Source of the DNA: CAZWRV01 sp964636325
GTDB taxonomy: Bacteria > Verrucomicrobiota > Lentisphaeria > Victivallales > GWF2-50-93
Reading direction: 5' to 3'
Assembly (NCBI GenBank): GCA_964636325.1
Contig: CAZWRV010000026.1
Coordinates: forward strand, 3,550 to 67,549
Length of the DNA stretch: 64,000 nucleotides
In this document: piece after piece, positions 16,801 to 25,542 of the stretch
Layout of the letters: each line of letters begins with the position of its first letter
How positions within the stretch are numbered: position 1 is the first letter of the stretch
Notes under the pieces: model-generated
Told to the model about the DNA's origin: nothing
What the model saw: only the letters and a program-made list of their open reading frames with translations
The model's database searches: none
Position numbers and translations under genes: made by a program

Positions 16801-19800
16801 CGGCCTTGTCGCGGCAGAGCTTGAGCACGGCCGATTCTACCGTGGCGCCGTCGGGAATGGCTGTCAGATCGAACCTGACCAAGTTGTAGTATGCTTCGTT
16901 GCAGCACATTTTTGAGATGCCAAGGTTCCTCGCCGGGAAGTCGGAGCGCAGGGAGGTGTCGGCGGAGGGGTAGCACGTGACCGTCTGCGTCGCCACGGGG
17001 GTGCCGCTCAACATCACGCCAGAAGCATAATTCCTGGCGAAATCGAATGAAAAGAGCATGTAGTAATATGTGACTCCGTTGGCCAGGGACGAATCATCGA
17101 AGAGGTTCCCGGCGCCGTTGTAGACGACTACGGCGTCTCCTACGGCGTCGCCGGGCTTGTAGCTCACCCCGTCCTCCGGCCCGCCGGACACCGGGGACGA
17201 TTCCTTGCGGAGGAGAAGCACCCCGCAGAAATCGATGTCGGGAGGCGCCCCCCAGCCGATGGACAGTCTGCCGTCGCCGGGGACGGCGCTGGAGTAGGAC
17301 GCGTTTTCCGGAGGCGTCGTGTCGGGCGTAAGCGACTGGGCCTTGATCCCTGAACCGTCCGGCAGAGCTTTGACGCTGTTGCCCGCCATGTCCTTTATCA
17401 TGGAATCTGTAAAGGTCAGATATGTGTTCGCAAGCGCCTTGGCCAGATAGGGATCCTCCTCCATAGCCCTTATGTCCGCGGCAAGCATGCCCACCAGGAT
17501 TGTGCTCCCGTCGGAGCTTGCGGTGAAGCCGCCCGAAAGTCTGCGGGAATGAGATGCCGACGGCGCGTCCTGGACGGTGATTTCCGCCGCATGAAGGGTT
17601 GACGCATCGACGTTCTCGCCGAACCTGAGGCTGATGCGGTGGAAGTCCATGTCAAGGCTCCAGGATATCACTGAAGGCGGGACGGCCTCGGTGACGACCT
17701 TCGCGGTGCAGGCGCTCTTCGCCTCATCCCCCGGCGATGCGCCGGATACGGACGCGGGCACTACGCCGAAGCGCAGATATTTGCCTTCGTCGGCGGAATG
17801 CACGATGTAACTCATCGAGTTCGAGTCGGGTATGGCCTCCTCCCCCGAACCGTCGGAACCGGCGCACCGGTACCACTGATAAAGCGACACCCCTTCAGGA
17901 TCGCCATCTGTATCTTTGTAAACGTATTTCGCTGACATCGTCTGGCCGACCTCCGCTGTTCCGGAGAGGGAGACGCCAGAGGCGGAAGGTGGCTTGTTCA
18001 TGTCCTTGCCGGTCATGAAGTTCCATGCGGAGGTTCCGGAAATTCCGGCGTAGCTGTTGCCGGCGAGATCCCTGACTGCGCCTTTCTCGACCAGGACATA
18101 GTACCCGGTCTCCGGCGCGAGCTTGTCATGGAGGGAGATGGTCGCCGTCCTTCCGGACACGTCGGCGTCGGCGATGTTAAGGAGGGCGAAGAGGCTGCCG
18201 TCCGAGACCTTCCTGACCTGCACGAATCCGGCGCCCGTCCTGACATCCTCGTCGAATTCCATAGAGAGCGGGAGGTTGATCGGGAATCCGTCCGAATTGT
18301 CCGCCGGGGTAAAAGCCACGACGGACGGAGGCGTAACGTCAGGCTCGGTTTCAGTCCAGTCCGCCTTCAAGGTATAAGACGCGCCGTTCAACGTGGAATG
18401 GCTGCCGAGGACTCCAACCATCCAACAGCCGGGCTCGGGCTCGGAAATCTTTATCTGCTCCTGAGATGTCCCCGCATTCACCGATCTGTAGTCGAAATGT
18501 TCCGGAACCGGATAGGCGCCTAGCGCCAGATACAGGTCGCAGTTGTCGGAGAGGCCTGAAAGCGTGACGGCAAGGTTCCTGGCGCCGGGCGGAATCTCGA
18601 CCGGGAAATAATGGAACTGCGAGTCGCCGACCTTGGCGGAGGCGGCGGACATCGCCACAGGTGCGCCCTTCTGCAGAGGGAGCTTAGGCACAATCGGGAT
18701 CTCCTGCGATCTGGCGTAAGCGTAGTCCAGCAGGCGTTTCTGGAACTCCGGCCATTCCACACCCGCCTGCGAGAGGGCGGCGCCGGCGACGACACCGCCC
18801 TTGTCGGGCTTGAAGAAGGCTGCGGCCACCCTTCCCGCGAGCGGATTGTCCGGGGGGACATAGCTGTAGGAGCTCCAGTGGGAGCTTATCTCGACCTTGG
18901 CCGCGCCTTCGCTGGGGCTCGGATCGTTGAATGCGAGCAGCTCAACCGCCGGATCGCTTCCGTCGCCGGGGGCGATATCCTTGCGCAGGCACCCGCCGAA
19001 GCACATCTGCGCACGCGGACGGTATTTCCCCAGGGCGTCGTCGAGCAAGGTTCCGAGGGCTGATGACTGCATCATGAAGTGATCCGCCCCCAGGCCCTTG
19101 ATGTTCAGATACATGTCGACTCCGCCTGCATTGTCCGCCCAGGAACTGCACGGATAAGGCAGCAGCATCAGGGCGCTCCTGAAGCGGAACCTCCCGCCCA
19201 GGGAGAGGAAACTCTGCCTGACGTTCCCCCACCCGGAAGCGGCCAGTTCCGCGCCCGCGGAAGTCCCGACCCAGCAGCCGCCGTTCGCGACGAACTCCCT
19301 CAGGTTCGCCGAGGGCTGGAGGCCGGAGGCGAGCCCGTCAAGCTTGTCCAGCACCGCCCCTCCGTCCGTCCCCGGGCATGCGATGATCGCATACCTGGGT
19401 GCGCCGTCAGGGTAGAGCGCCCTGCCGTTCAAGTCATATGTGTCTGAATCCAGCTCGCTTGCGCAGAGATCAACGAAGTCCGTCTTGTATGTGACGCCTC
19501 TTTCCTGAAGCCACGAGTTTATGACGGAGTCAAATCCCTCCTCCGAATCGAAGCCGGTTCCGATGATCCTGGCGGCGATCTTCGCATGGCCGGAGGCTCC
19601 CTGTGGCCTTGGGATGAAAGGTACGACAAGCGAGAACTCCTTGTCGGCCTGCCTGCCGTCGTCGTCCACGACCCTCAGCCTCGCGCGGTAGACGCCGGAC
19701 TCACGCATCGAACGCTCCACCCTGACCTTGTCGGGCCCGAACACCTCGAATGTCCCGTCCCCGTCGGCGTCCCATAAGTACTCGACGATCTCCCCGTCGG

Positions 19801-22800
19801 GGTCGTGCGACCTCGACGCGTCGAGGACGACGCGGTTTCCTCCGCCGCCGGGAAGGACCGCGGCGTCCGCCACCGGCGGCAGGCTGTCCTCCTCGTGCGA
19901 GACCTCGCGCAGGACGAAGTCGTCGAAGTGGTATGCCTGCCCGGAGGTCCCTTCGAGACGGACGAGATATACTCTCGCATAGCGAAGCCCTGTGACATAA
20001 TCGGCGTCTGCGCCGCCGTTGGTCCAGTCCACGGTGAACGTTCCGCCGACCTCGTGCCATTCGCCGTCGTTGGGGACCGTCGTAACCAGCTTGGAAAGGT
20101 CGAGAGTGCGCTCGGTTCCCTTGGAGCCGCTGCCGGTTCCGTTGAAGCGGTAGTTCATCCTGGCTCTGAACGTGTGCGTTCCGATGTCCGAATGCTTCAC
20201 CCACGCGCTGTATTCGAAGCTTGTGCTCCTCCTGATCCTGGAGAAGAAAGCCAGGCGCTCCGTGACATCCTGGTAGCAGTAGTCGTCCTGATCCGACGCG
20301 CCCGTAACCATGTAAGAATACGCCCCGCCATGGCTGCAGTCGCTTGTCCTGGTTACCATGCATCCCTGCGATGCCCATTTGGTGGAAAGCGTGCCGGCCG
20401 GGGCGGATCCGGAGTCGCCGGGCCCCGGCTCCTCGCAGCCCGGATCGAGCGTCACGCTCGAATATCCCGACCGGACTGTCGCGTAATCGCTTTCGCCGTC
20501 CTCGTTGAAGGCCTTGACCCTGTACCAGAATCCGCCAGTCCTCCCGCAGTCCGTGTAGCTTCTGGAATCCGAGCGGAGGCGCGCGATCTCGGAGAAAGAG
20601 GCGCCGTCGGCGCTGCGTTCGACGACAAACCCGTCCTCGTTTATGCTGTTGTCCGTCCATGAAAGCAGAATGTCGCCGGATATGTTCTCGGCCTTGAGGG
20701 TTGAAGGCGCGTTAATCGGGATGTTCAGGCCCGCCACTATCCTGGCGATGCCGCATACCGCGTTCAACGCCGAGTCGATCGGCTTGCCCTGCCAGTCTAT
20801 TTCGCCGGTAAAGTCGCCCTCACGTATCCAAATCCTGCTGGATTCCAGGGAGTCGTCGATGAAGTAATATGGAGCTGTGGCGAAGAATGTGACGAAGACG
20901 TCCTGGCCGTCGAGAAGCGGGAAGTCGACCGGATTGCTCATGAGGCCGGTGACCGGCACGGGCACGTCCTCGCCCCATCCGGCCTGTCCGAAAGTCACCT
21001 TTGCGAAGGTGCCGTCGACACCGTCCAATCCGCCCGCTTCGCGCCTGACCAGCGAGACGCCCCTCACCTTGTATGAGCCGAACGGATTGCCCTTGAGCAC
21101 AAGCCGTAGCGAAGACGTTCCGCCGTGCAGCGAAGAGCCCGAGATCAGCGCCCTGGCAGTATGGCATGAGGAAGTCGCTTCGCGCCACACGCCTCTTCCG
21201 CCGGACTGCTCGTCCGGCCGCCACAGGGCCGGCCGCCCGACATAAACGTCCATGCGCTTTTCAATGCTTCTATTTCCCTTGGAATCAACTACCTCCAGGG
21301 AGACTTCATGGATTCCAGCGGTGTCGAACGCGGCGGAAAACTCCTGGTCGCGCGAGACCTCGGCGCCGTCCAGCCTCCAAAGGCAGGAGAGGATGTCGCC
21401 GTCCGGATCATATGATCCCGAGGCGCTGAACCGCGCCTCGAAACCGATGTTCACGCTGGCAGGGCCGCTGATAACCGCATGGGGGGCGCGGTTGCCTACG
21501 CCCAGCATCACCAGCGCGTAGTCCTGCGAGGCCTGAGGGACGTTCCGGGCGACGATCTTTACCGAATAAGTTCCGGGGACGGGCTCCGGAAGCTTCACCA
21601 TCTCCTCGGTCTCCAATGCGTCGGACGAGCCGCCTGGCGCGGACCAGCCGCTGTCGAACACGTTGCCCTTGAAGACCTTGGATGTCGGAGTCGTGACTTC
21701 CAGGTCGAGGTTGTTGACAAGGGCCGGATCGGCGCCGGGCGCGGCGGGAAAGTCCGACCATACAAGCACGAACCTGAGTTCGGAAACGTCGTGCGGAACC
21801 TCGAACTCGACGGTTTCGGTCTCTCCTGTCGAAAGGCCGTCCGCCCGGTCCACCACCTTCAGCGCCGTCGAATCGTTGAAGAAGTGGAGCGCGTTGCCGG
21901 CATAGACGCGGCCCCAGCCCTGTATGCTGTCCGGCGCGTGATTCGTCACACCGCCGCCTCCGAAGAAGTCCACGGCCGAGGCTATGAGCATGGCTCGCAC
22001 AAGGGCCGCGGACGGCGAAATGGAGTCGGACGGGATCTTGTTGCCGGTCGGATACCATCCGTCCTCGAAATACTGGCGGATGAGCGCGGCGGTTCCTGCC
22101 GCGGCCGCGCAGGCCTGGGAGGTTCCGCTCCACGCCGCGAGGTTGGTGTTGTCGGTGTCGCCCGACGCGTCAGTGTCCGGCGCAAGGATCCGGCTGCCCG
22201 GCGCGGCCAATGTCACGCCTAGTCTTCCGTCCAGGGTCGGCCCGTCGCCGCAGGCGGACCACATGTCCTGGTTCCCGGAAAGGCCGGGGGAATCCTCGCC
22301 GGTTCCGCACGCGGTCACTGTGACTTCGCTCTTCGCCGCGGCGGTCGTATTCAGCTTTCCGTCGCTGTTGCCGGCGCTGAAGAGCATCAGGAACTTCTTG
22401 TTGTCCCACACATACTGGTCGATTATCCGGCACGAACTGTCGTATGAAGGCGAATCCGGCGGCGCCTCGTCCCCCCATGAGCTGCTGCATATCCTGGCGT
22501 CCGCGCCCAGCCCCTGGTCGAAATATTCCGCATCCACCGCCATGCCTGTGAATGCGAGCTTCGCATCGTAGGCTATGCCGCGGTATTTGGGGTCGTCGAG
22601 ATCGTTTCCGGCTATTATCGCGGCGTCCGCAGTGCCGTGGCCGTCCATGTCGCCCGAGGCCGCGGAATACCTGACTATTTTCCTGTGATCCATGTTAACC
22701 GCGCCGTCCCATTTGAAATCTATCCCGTCCGCTATTGAAGCGTAGTTGTCGTCCCTGAAGGCGTCATGGTCGCAGTCGATCCCCGTATCCTGTATCTGAA

Positions 22801-23602
22801 CCACCTGCCCGGCGCCGGTCAGACCGTAGTCGTAGAGAGGCGTCATGCTCCTGTCATTGCCGGTGCACACGCCACGTGCGATGTTCAGGTTCAAGACCCT
22901 GCCGCGGTATGGCTCGACATACTCCACGCGGGGATCGCGTGCAAGCTCGGCAAGAACGACCGGCAGCGAACTTCCGCCCAAGGAAAAATTCAGCACCCTA
23001 GACGGCAGGACGGAGCCTGTATCTCCAAGCATGCGGACATCCAGGGAGGCCCCTTCCAGTTTTTTCATCATCGCATCCCTGTCCACGGCATCTTTCAGGA
23101 GGACGGAGACACCTAGCTCACCGGCCGGACATCCCTGGCGCAAAACCTCGCGCAGCGCCCCCGCCAGGTTGAACCAGTAATGCCACAGCATGGTGAAGCG
23201 GACCTCGGGCAGCTTCCTTATTGCGGCAAGCGCTTCCGGAGTGGCCGCGACATGGTAGGCATAGAATGGAATGTAGTCCTTTATCACCGCTCCGGCGCGC
23301 TCCAGCGATGCGCGCCATTCAGGAAGAATCGGCCCGTCGAACTGGACGACATATTCGGAAAGCTCACCCGACGAAGGCTCCTTCCGCCGGAACTCATCAG
23401 GCACTTCGGGCGCCGGATCCTTGAGAGTGTCCCAGCGGAATCCTCCGACGGAAAGAATCCCGCTACTGACGGCCCCCTGAGCATCCCCGCCGCCGGAAAT
23501 GCCAACCGAGGAAATGCAGACTGACAGAATCAGGCAGAAGACGAACACCGCCTCCTTGAATGCGGTTCCCCAAAAATCGCCTATGGGAATCAGACGGGCC
23601 AT
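13826..23602 (-). CDS. Giant secreted S8 (subtilisin-like) peptidase/adhesin mosaic
   Basis: A 3258-residue exported protein; start taken at 23602 because a signal sequence (EAVFVFCLILSVCISSVG) follows directly and earlier in-frame starts overlap the upstream gene. The S8 domain has a complete catalytic set: Asp272 in QDTGID, His322 in GHGTAD, Asn412 in SAGN, Ser495 in SGTSQA. Then, in order: a beta-barrel as in Kp43-type proteases (about 590-700), PKD (about 707-790), fibronectin III (about 960-1050), CBM4/9-like jelly roll (about 1058-1238), a second PKD (about 1240-1328), a BPL_N/amidotransferase-like domain with GGCWVGTSAGAELAASG (about 1338-1650), a PPC domain (about 1648-1750), Big_5-like and Ig-like domains, a DNRLRE/CBM96-like domain (about 2200-2390), one clear InlB B-repeat (about 2503-2570) with further degenerate copies, and a unique beta-rich C-terminal region. 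No anchor is visible. It probably degrades extracellular protein while binding glycans. Confidence 0.85.
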   Translation of the reverse strand: MARLIPIGDFWGTAFKEAVFVFCLILSVCISSVGISGGGDAQGAVSSGILSVGGFRWDTLKDPAPEVPDEFRRKEPSSGELSEYVVQFDGPILPEWRASLERAGAVIKDYIPFYAYHVAATPEALAAIRKLPEVRFTMLWHYWFNLAGALREVLRQGCPAGELGVSVLLKDAVDRDAMMKKLEGASLDVRMLGDTGSVLPSRVLNFSLGGSSLPVVLAELARDPRVEYVEPYRGRVLNLNIARGVCTGNDRSMTPLYDYGLTGAGQVVQIQDTGIDCDHDAFRDDNYASIADGIDFKWDGAVNMDHRKIVRYSAASGDMDGHGTADAAIIAGNDLDDPKYRGIAYDAKLAFTGMAVDAEYFDQGLGADARICSSSWGDEAPPDSPSYDSSCRIIDQYVWDNKKFLMLFSAGNSDGKLNTTAAAKSEVTVTACGTGEDSPGLSGNQDMWSACGDGPTLDGRLGVTLAAPGSRILAPDTDASGDTDNTNLAAWSGTSQACAAAAGTAALIRQYFEDGWYPTGNKIPSDSISPSAALVRAMLIASAVDFFGGGGVTNHAPDSIQGWGRVYAGNALHFFNDSTALKVVDRADGLSTGETETVEFEVPHDVSELRFVLVWSDFPAAPGADPALVNNLDLEVTTPTSKVFKGNVFDSGWSAPGGSSDALETEEMVKLPEPVPGTYSVKIVARNVPQASQDYALVMLGVGNRAPHAVISGPASVNIGFEARFSASGSYDPDGDILSCLWRLDGAEVSRDQEFSAAFDTAGIHEVSLEVVDSKGNRSIEKRMDVYVGRPALWRPDEQSGGRGVWREATSSCHTARALISGSSLHGGTSSLRLVLKGNPFGSYKVRGVSLVRREAGGLDGVDGTFAKVTFGQAGWGEDVPVPVTGLMSNPVDFPLLDGQDVFVTFFATAPYYFIDDSLESSRIWIREGDFTGEIDWQGKPIDSALNAVCGIARIVAGLNIPINAPSTLKAENISGDILLSWTDNSINEDGFVVERSADGASFSEIARLRSDSRSYTDCGRTGGFWYRVKAFNEDGESDYATVRSGYSSVTLDPGCEEPGPGDSGSAPAGTLSTKWASQGCMVTRTSDCSHGGAYSYMVTGASDQDDYCYQDVTERLAFFSRIRRSTSFEYSAWVKHSDIGTHTFRARMNYRFNGTGSGSKGTERTLDLSKLVTTVPNDGEWHEVGGTFTVDWTNGGADADYVTGLRYARVYLVRLEGTSGQAYHFDDFVLREVSHEEDSLPPVADAAVLPGGGGNRVVLDASRSHDPDGEIVEYLWDADGDGTFEVFGPDKVRVERSMRESGVYRARLRVVDDDGRQADKEFSLVVPFIPRPQGASGHAKIAARIIGTGFDSEEGFDSVINSWLQERGVTYKTDFVDLCASELDSDTYDLNGRALYPDGAPRYAIIACPGTDGGAVLDKLDGLASGLQPSANLREFVANGGCWVGTSAGAELAASGWGNVRQSFLSLGGRFRFRSALMLLPYPCSSWADNAGGVDMYLNIKGLGADHFMMQSSALGTLLDDALGKYRPRAQMCFGGCLRKDIAPGDGSDPAVELLAFNDPSPSEGAAKVEISSHWSSYSYVPPDNPLAGRVAAAFFKPDKGGVVAGAALSQAGVEWPEFQKRLLDYAYARSQEIPIVPKLPLQKGAPVAMSAASAKVGDSQFHYFPVEIPPGARNLAVTLSGLSDNCDLYLALGAYPVPEHFDYRSVNAGTSQEQIKISEPEPGCWMVGVLGSHSTLNGASYTLKADWTETEPDVTPPSVVAFTPADNSDGFPINLPLSMEFDEDVRTGAGFVQVRKVSDGSLFALLNIADADVSGRTATISLHDKLAPETGYYVLVEKGAVRDLAGNSYAGISGTSAWNFMTGKDMNKPPSASGVSLSGTAEVGQTMSAKYVYKDTDGDPEGVSLYQWYRCAGSDGSGEEAIPDSNSMSYIVHSADEGKYLRFGVVPASVSGASPGDEAKSACTAKVVTEAVPPSVISWSLDMDFHRISLRFGENVDASTLHAAEITVQDAPSASHSRRLSGGFTASSDGSTILVGMLAADIRAMEEDPYLAKALANTYLTFTDSMIKDMAGNSVKALPDGSGIKAQSLTPDTTPPENASYSSAVPGDGRLSIGWGAPPDIDFCGVLLLRKESSPVSGGPEDGVSYKPGDAVGDAVVVYNGAGNLFDDSSLANGVTYYYMLFSFDFARNYASGVMLSGTPVATQTVTCYPSADTSLRSDFPARNLGISKMCCNEAYYNLVRFDLTAIPDGATVESAVLKLCRDKAEQMPTSFAVYALSTSGWAEGDNDDTDADGHEPNFNFMDAADAAPWAAGSFSFSDCGEHPLAAACQWVQEAGVSCASFDIGAGVVEAWLAGANNGIMFRHPDSQKYFFFSKETAGSDAQKPRLIVVCSAPVPSLVASSGALDETTLAGATISLVLKNESFADGSLGAKNFTLNNAPPGLSIAAVEYADAAHASLKLAFDGTDFDRDYTNFSITVGGAELVGGRSLSSSSLLITALKDFNVVFGVSGGGSISGKSSQTVLGGRDCSPVSAIPDTGYYFSGWTGGHVGTENPLTLTNVSKDMLVTANFLGDSKYRLTVNGGSGGGMYRAGVAVAISANPPPSGKVFSSWTGETEYLANPSSPETTVLMPDKDIEVSASYQYLEGHLLTVLNGGGTGKYPAGSTPVIYADPAPQGMVFYLWACEPEGIAADPGKPVTTVRMPASDATAAATYKPAEYTLEIIGGTVLESAAASVTCPAGTTVAVAADAPPAGRSFKIWTVSGGAEISDTSAPETSVTVFGDSIITANFANDSGASLIVVSPNGGEIFVRGGKIPVKWSSSGVSGGLRLELLKGGIADSEVACMMVPDTGGFELAVPAGKTPGSDYKVRLYGTGSDGTAFADTGDGSFSITASETVMLSLESYPSSAGLASPENAYVCAAGMPQTVTAVPDQGFLFAGWELVSGVADLADPSSEQTQITPSSDTALRAYFILDADIAKLQIRLDSSKSRADSISISKAVLPYEIAEADISEGAISFLIGNSSLGTAATYDMKKSGSRRAYTFRSNNLPEKITVRIDFEVRRWSLNASKLSMAGGLGSGAGSVRILADMGGKLFGGTVPVDSSVSWKFGSGCTSESIGLSGNPIEPFSVTASSGKSCSYKSGKDAFSVSGGALGGISGDPAGEKASVSVNGRKFDFPSLIKKGTGSYRAESLSGTMKSTLKLEMAKGAWSFRISGADSLYGDFFSSPATDLILRVSGYESGSRLRGSSRTTMTYPLK

Positions 23603-23670
23603 TTGGATCTTGAAATTAGAGCTAACAATATATAAACGCACGCGAGAGACATATCTTATTGCGAGGGAAA

Positions 23671-24168
23671 TCATTTCCCGCCGAATATTTTCCGGGAAAG
23701 AGCCTTCAGCCTCCTGATAAAACTGCCGCCTTCCCCGCCGCGGCGTGCCTTGAGATAGATGCACATCTTCTTATCGACGTCGCGGACATGGCCCATGAAC
23801 CAGTTGACGAGGAAATAGTTGATCTTGGAAGAGAGCTCGTCGGTGGCGCCGACGGTTTTGAAGATGTTCTTGAGGATGCGGAGGTTTTCCCGGAACTCCT
23901 TGTGCTTCATCCGGTGCTCCCTCTGGGCGGGATACTTGTTCTCGTCCATCACGTGCTCCTCGAGGGAGAAATGGTTGTTCGCATAGCTCTCGAGATAACT
24001 GAAGGTCTCGGAGAACTGCCCCTGCCCCCTGCCCTGCCCTCTGATGGCCTTGTCCAGAAGCTCGTCGACAAGCTTCAGGAAGTCCCTGTGCTGCCTGTCG
24101 ATCTCCGATATGCCCGTCTCAAGGTCCGGAGTCCATTGGAAATTCCTGAAAACATATTTGTCAGCCAT
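23671..24168 (-). CDS. Bacteriohemerythrin
   Basis: A 165-residue four-helix-bundle protein that binds O2 at a non-heme di-iron site. All metal ligands of the family are present: His27 (IDRQHRDF), His66 and Glu70 (HFSLEE), His85 and His89 (HRMKH), His127 and Asp132 (HVRDVD). The first part WTPDLETGISEIDRQH is the classic N-terminal signature. The last 25 residues are basic (RRGGEGGSFIRRLKALSRK) and extend beyond the usual 130-140 residues, possibly contacting membrane or a partner. GGGAG-type ribosome binding site six bases before the ATG. It precedes the giant protease gene on the same strand by 68 bp. Likely oxygen storage or sensing in an organism of low-oxygen habitats. Confidence 0.92.
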   Translation of the reverse strand: MADKYVFRNFQWTPDLETGISEIDRQHRDFLKLVDELLDKAIRGQGRGQGQFSETFSYLESYANNHFSLEEHVMDENKYPAQREHRMKHKEFRENLRILKNIFKTVGATDELSSKINYFLVNWFMGHVRDVDKKMCIYLKARRGGEGGSFIRRLKALSRKIFGGK

Positions 24169-24212
24169 CTGATGCTCCCGCCTGGTCTCTTATGAAAAAT
24201 TAAAATACATGA

Positions 24213-24345
24213 GCCAATTGCAAAAGTCGGAAATTGGCAAAGTTCAGGTGTCAGCGTTCAGGTGCCAGGAAAATGAATGAAGCAGGCACACTCCATCGAG
24301 TTTCTGTTCGACAAAACTGCGAGCACCGCAAAGCGACACTCCTAT
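24213..24345. repeat. Intergenic repeat with TTCAGGTGTCAG and CATCGAG...CGACAAAACTG modules
   Basis: Hairpin GCCAATT/AATTGGC (24213-24238) is followed by TTCAGGTG-TCAGCG-TTCAGGTG-CCAGG (24243-24269), whose near-identical copy lies inside the coding sequence at 55026-55052 on the other strand. 24294-24344 carries CATCGAGTTTCTGTTCGACA, then AACTGCGA and CACTCCTATG; the same 20-base block is found inverted at 63981-64000. Confidence 0.75.
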
Positions 24346-24383
24346 GTAAATTAATTCGACATTGGACTTTGGATATTGAAGAT

Positions 24384-25289
24384 TCACATATGGCTGTATC
24401 CGCCCTTGAATCTGACCGACAGGTCGCACCCGTCCTCGCCGAGGAGCTTCCCGCAGGGTATCCCCGACGAGAATCGTCCGACGCGGCTGAGCGGTGTTTT
24501 CTTGAAGGGCCATTCCCTGGCCAGCCGTACCGCCTTGGACGGGGAAACGGCGAAGAGCAGTTCGTAGTCCTCGCCCTGGCCCAATGCCTGCGCGAGCGTT
24601 GCGCCCCTGCGCAGGAGAACCTGGCCGGCGAAGATTTCCAAGCCGAGCCCCGATGCCTTGGCAATCTGGCCTGCGTCGGACAGAAGGCCGTCGCTGACGT
24701 CGATCATCGCCCTGGTGAACCTGCCCGCAAGGAAGCGCGCCTCGGCCAGCCGCGGAACGAAATCAAGATGATGCCCCGACGAGAAGGAATTCCCGAAGCG
24801 GCCGGTGGCGTAAAGAAGGTCGCCGTCCCTGGCGCCGGAGCGGAGGCAGAGCCTGTCCTTTTCGACCCATCCTGCGATGCTGAGCGTGAAGACCGCTCTG
24901 TCCGGATTGCTGGCGAGGTCCCCTCCGCAGACCGACATGGTCCAGCGGGACGCCTCCCGCGAAACCGCCCTCATGAACTTGCCGATCCAGGAGGCGTTTA
25001 TGCCCTTCCCTGCGAAATTCGCAGCCGCGGTCAGCAGCGCATACGACGGCTTTCCGCCCATGGCGGCGATGTCGCTCACATTTCTCCTGACGAGCTTCGC
25101 GGCCGCACTTGCCGGGCTTGTGGCCGGACTTTCGAAATGGACACCTTCAACGAGCTGATCGACAGCCCACAGGAGCAGCCTTCCGGCGCCGACGTCTATG
25201 ACGGCGCAGTCGTCGCCCGGCCCCGCAAGGACCGTCCCGTCCTGACGGAAGCATGGCAGTATCTTTTCAAGAAATGATTTCTCGTCCAT
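24384..25289 (-). CDS. thiL: Thiamine-monophosphate kinase
   Basis: About 301 residues; catalyses ATP-dependent phosphorylation of thiamine monophosphate to thiamine diphosphate, the last step of the pathway. PurM-like ATP-binding fold is seen from the N-terminal GPGDDCAVIDVG (metal-binding aspartates), LWAVDQLVEGVHFE, VRRNVSDIAAMGGKP and, in the second half, MIDVSDGLLSDAGQIAK and GQGEDYELLF, all ThiL signatures. ATG at 25289 is chosen over an in-frame TTG three codons upstream; neither has a clear Shine-Dalgarno. Length is close to the usual 310-330. No other thiamine gene or TPP riboswitch is visible around it; both flanks are repeat-rich gaps. Confidence 0.9.
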   Translation of the reverse strand: MDEKSFLEKILPCFRQDGTVLAGPGDDCAVIDVGAGRLLLWAVDQLVEGVHFESPATSPASAAAKLVRRNVSDIAAMGGKPSYALLTAAANFAGKGINASWIGKFMRAVSREASRWTMSVCGGDLASNPDRAVFTLSIAGWVEKDRLCLRSGARDGDLLYATGRFGNSFSSGHHLDFVPRLAEARFLAGRFTRAMIDVSDGLLSDAGQIAKASGLGLEIFAGQVLLRRGATLAQALGQGEDYELLFAVSPSKAVRLAREWPFKKTPLSRVGRFSSGIPCGKLLGEDGCDLSVRFKGGYSHM

Positions 25290-25324
25290 GCTCAACAATT
25301 GTTAACAGCCATCCCGCAGGATGG

Positions 25325-25541
25325 CGGGTGGATGGATGAATGGATGACTGCGACGAGCATTCGTTGTTTCCTACTGGAATATAGCCCCAAAGCAGGCTTT
25401 TCAAAACGAAAACACGCGGCGGACCACTTCATATCCGGTGGATACATGCTATAATATTTGCGAAGTTCGCAGTCTTATCATATAAGGCAAAACAGATGAC
25501 GGATGACGGATAACTGATAACGGATAAACGGATAACGGAAC
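25325..25541. repeat. Low-complexity GATGGATGA and ACGGATAA degenerate repeats
   Basis: The 253-bp gap between thiL and cls carries GGATGGATGAATGGATGA (about 25331-25348) and, directly before the cls start codon, degenerate repeats of ACGGATGACGGATAACTGATAA (25497-25541). The latter ends two bases before the ATG and leaves only CGGAACG as a ribosome binding site. Confidence 0.6.
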
Positions 25542-25542
25542 G

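Noticed and set aside
24234..25277. 347-residue plus-strand frame opposite thiL
   Set aside because: Its start runs through an intergenic repeat and the rest mirrors thiL; no family resemblance.
25299..25542. TPP riboswitch near thiL
   Set aside because: No CUGAGA or ACCUGAUCUG core; the gap holds only low-complexity repeats.
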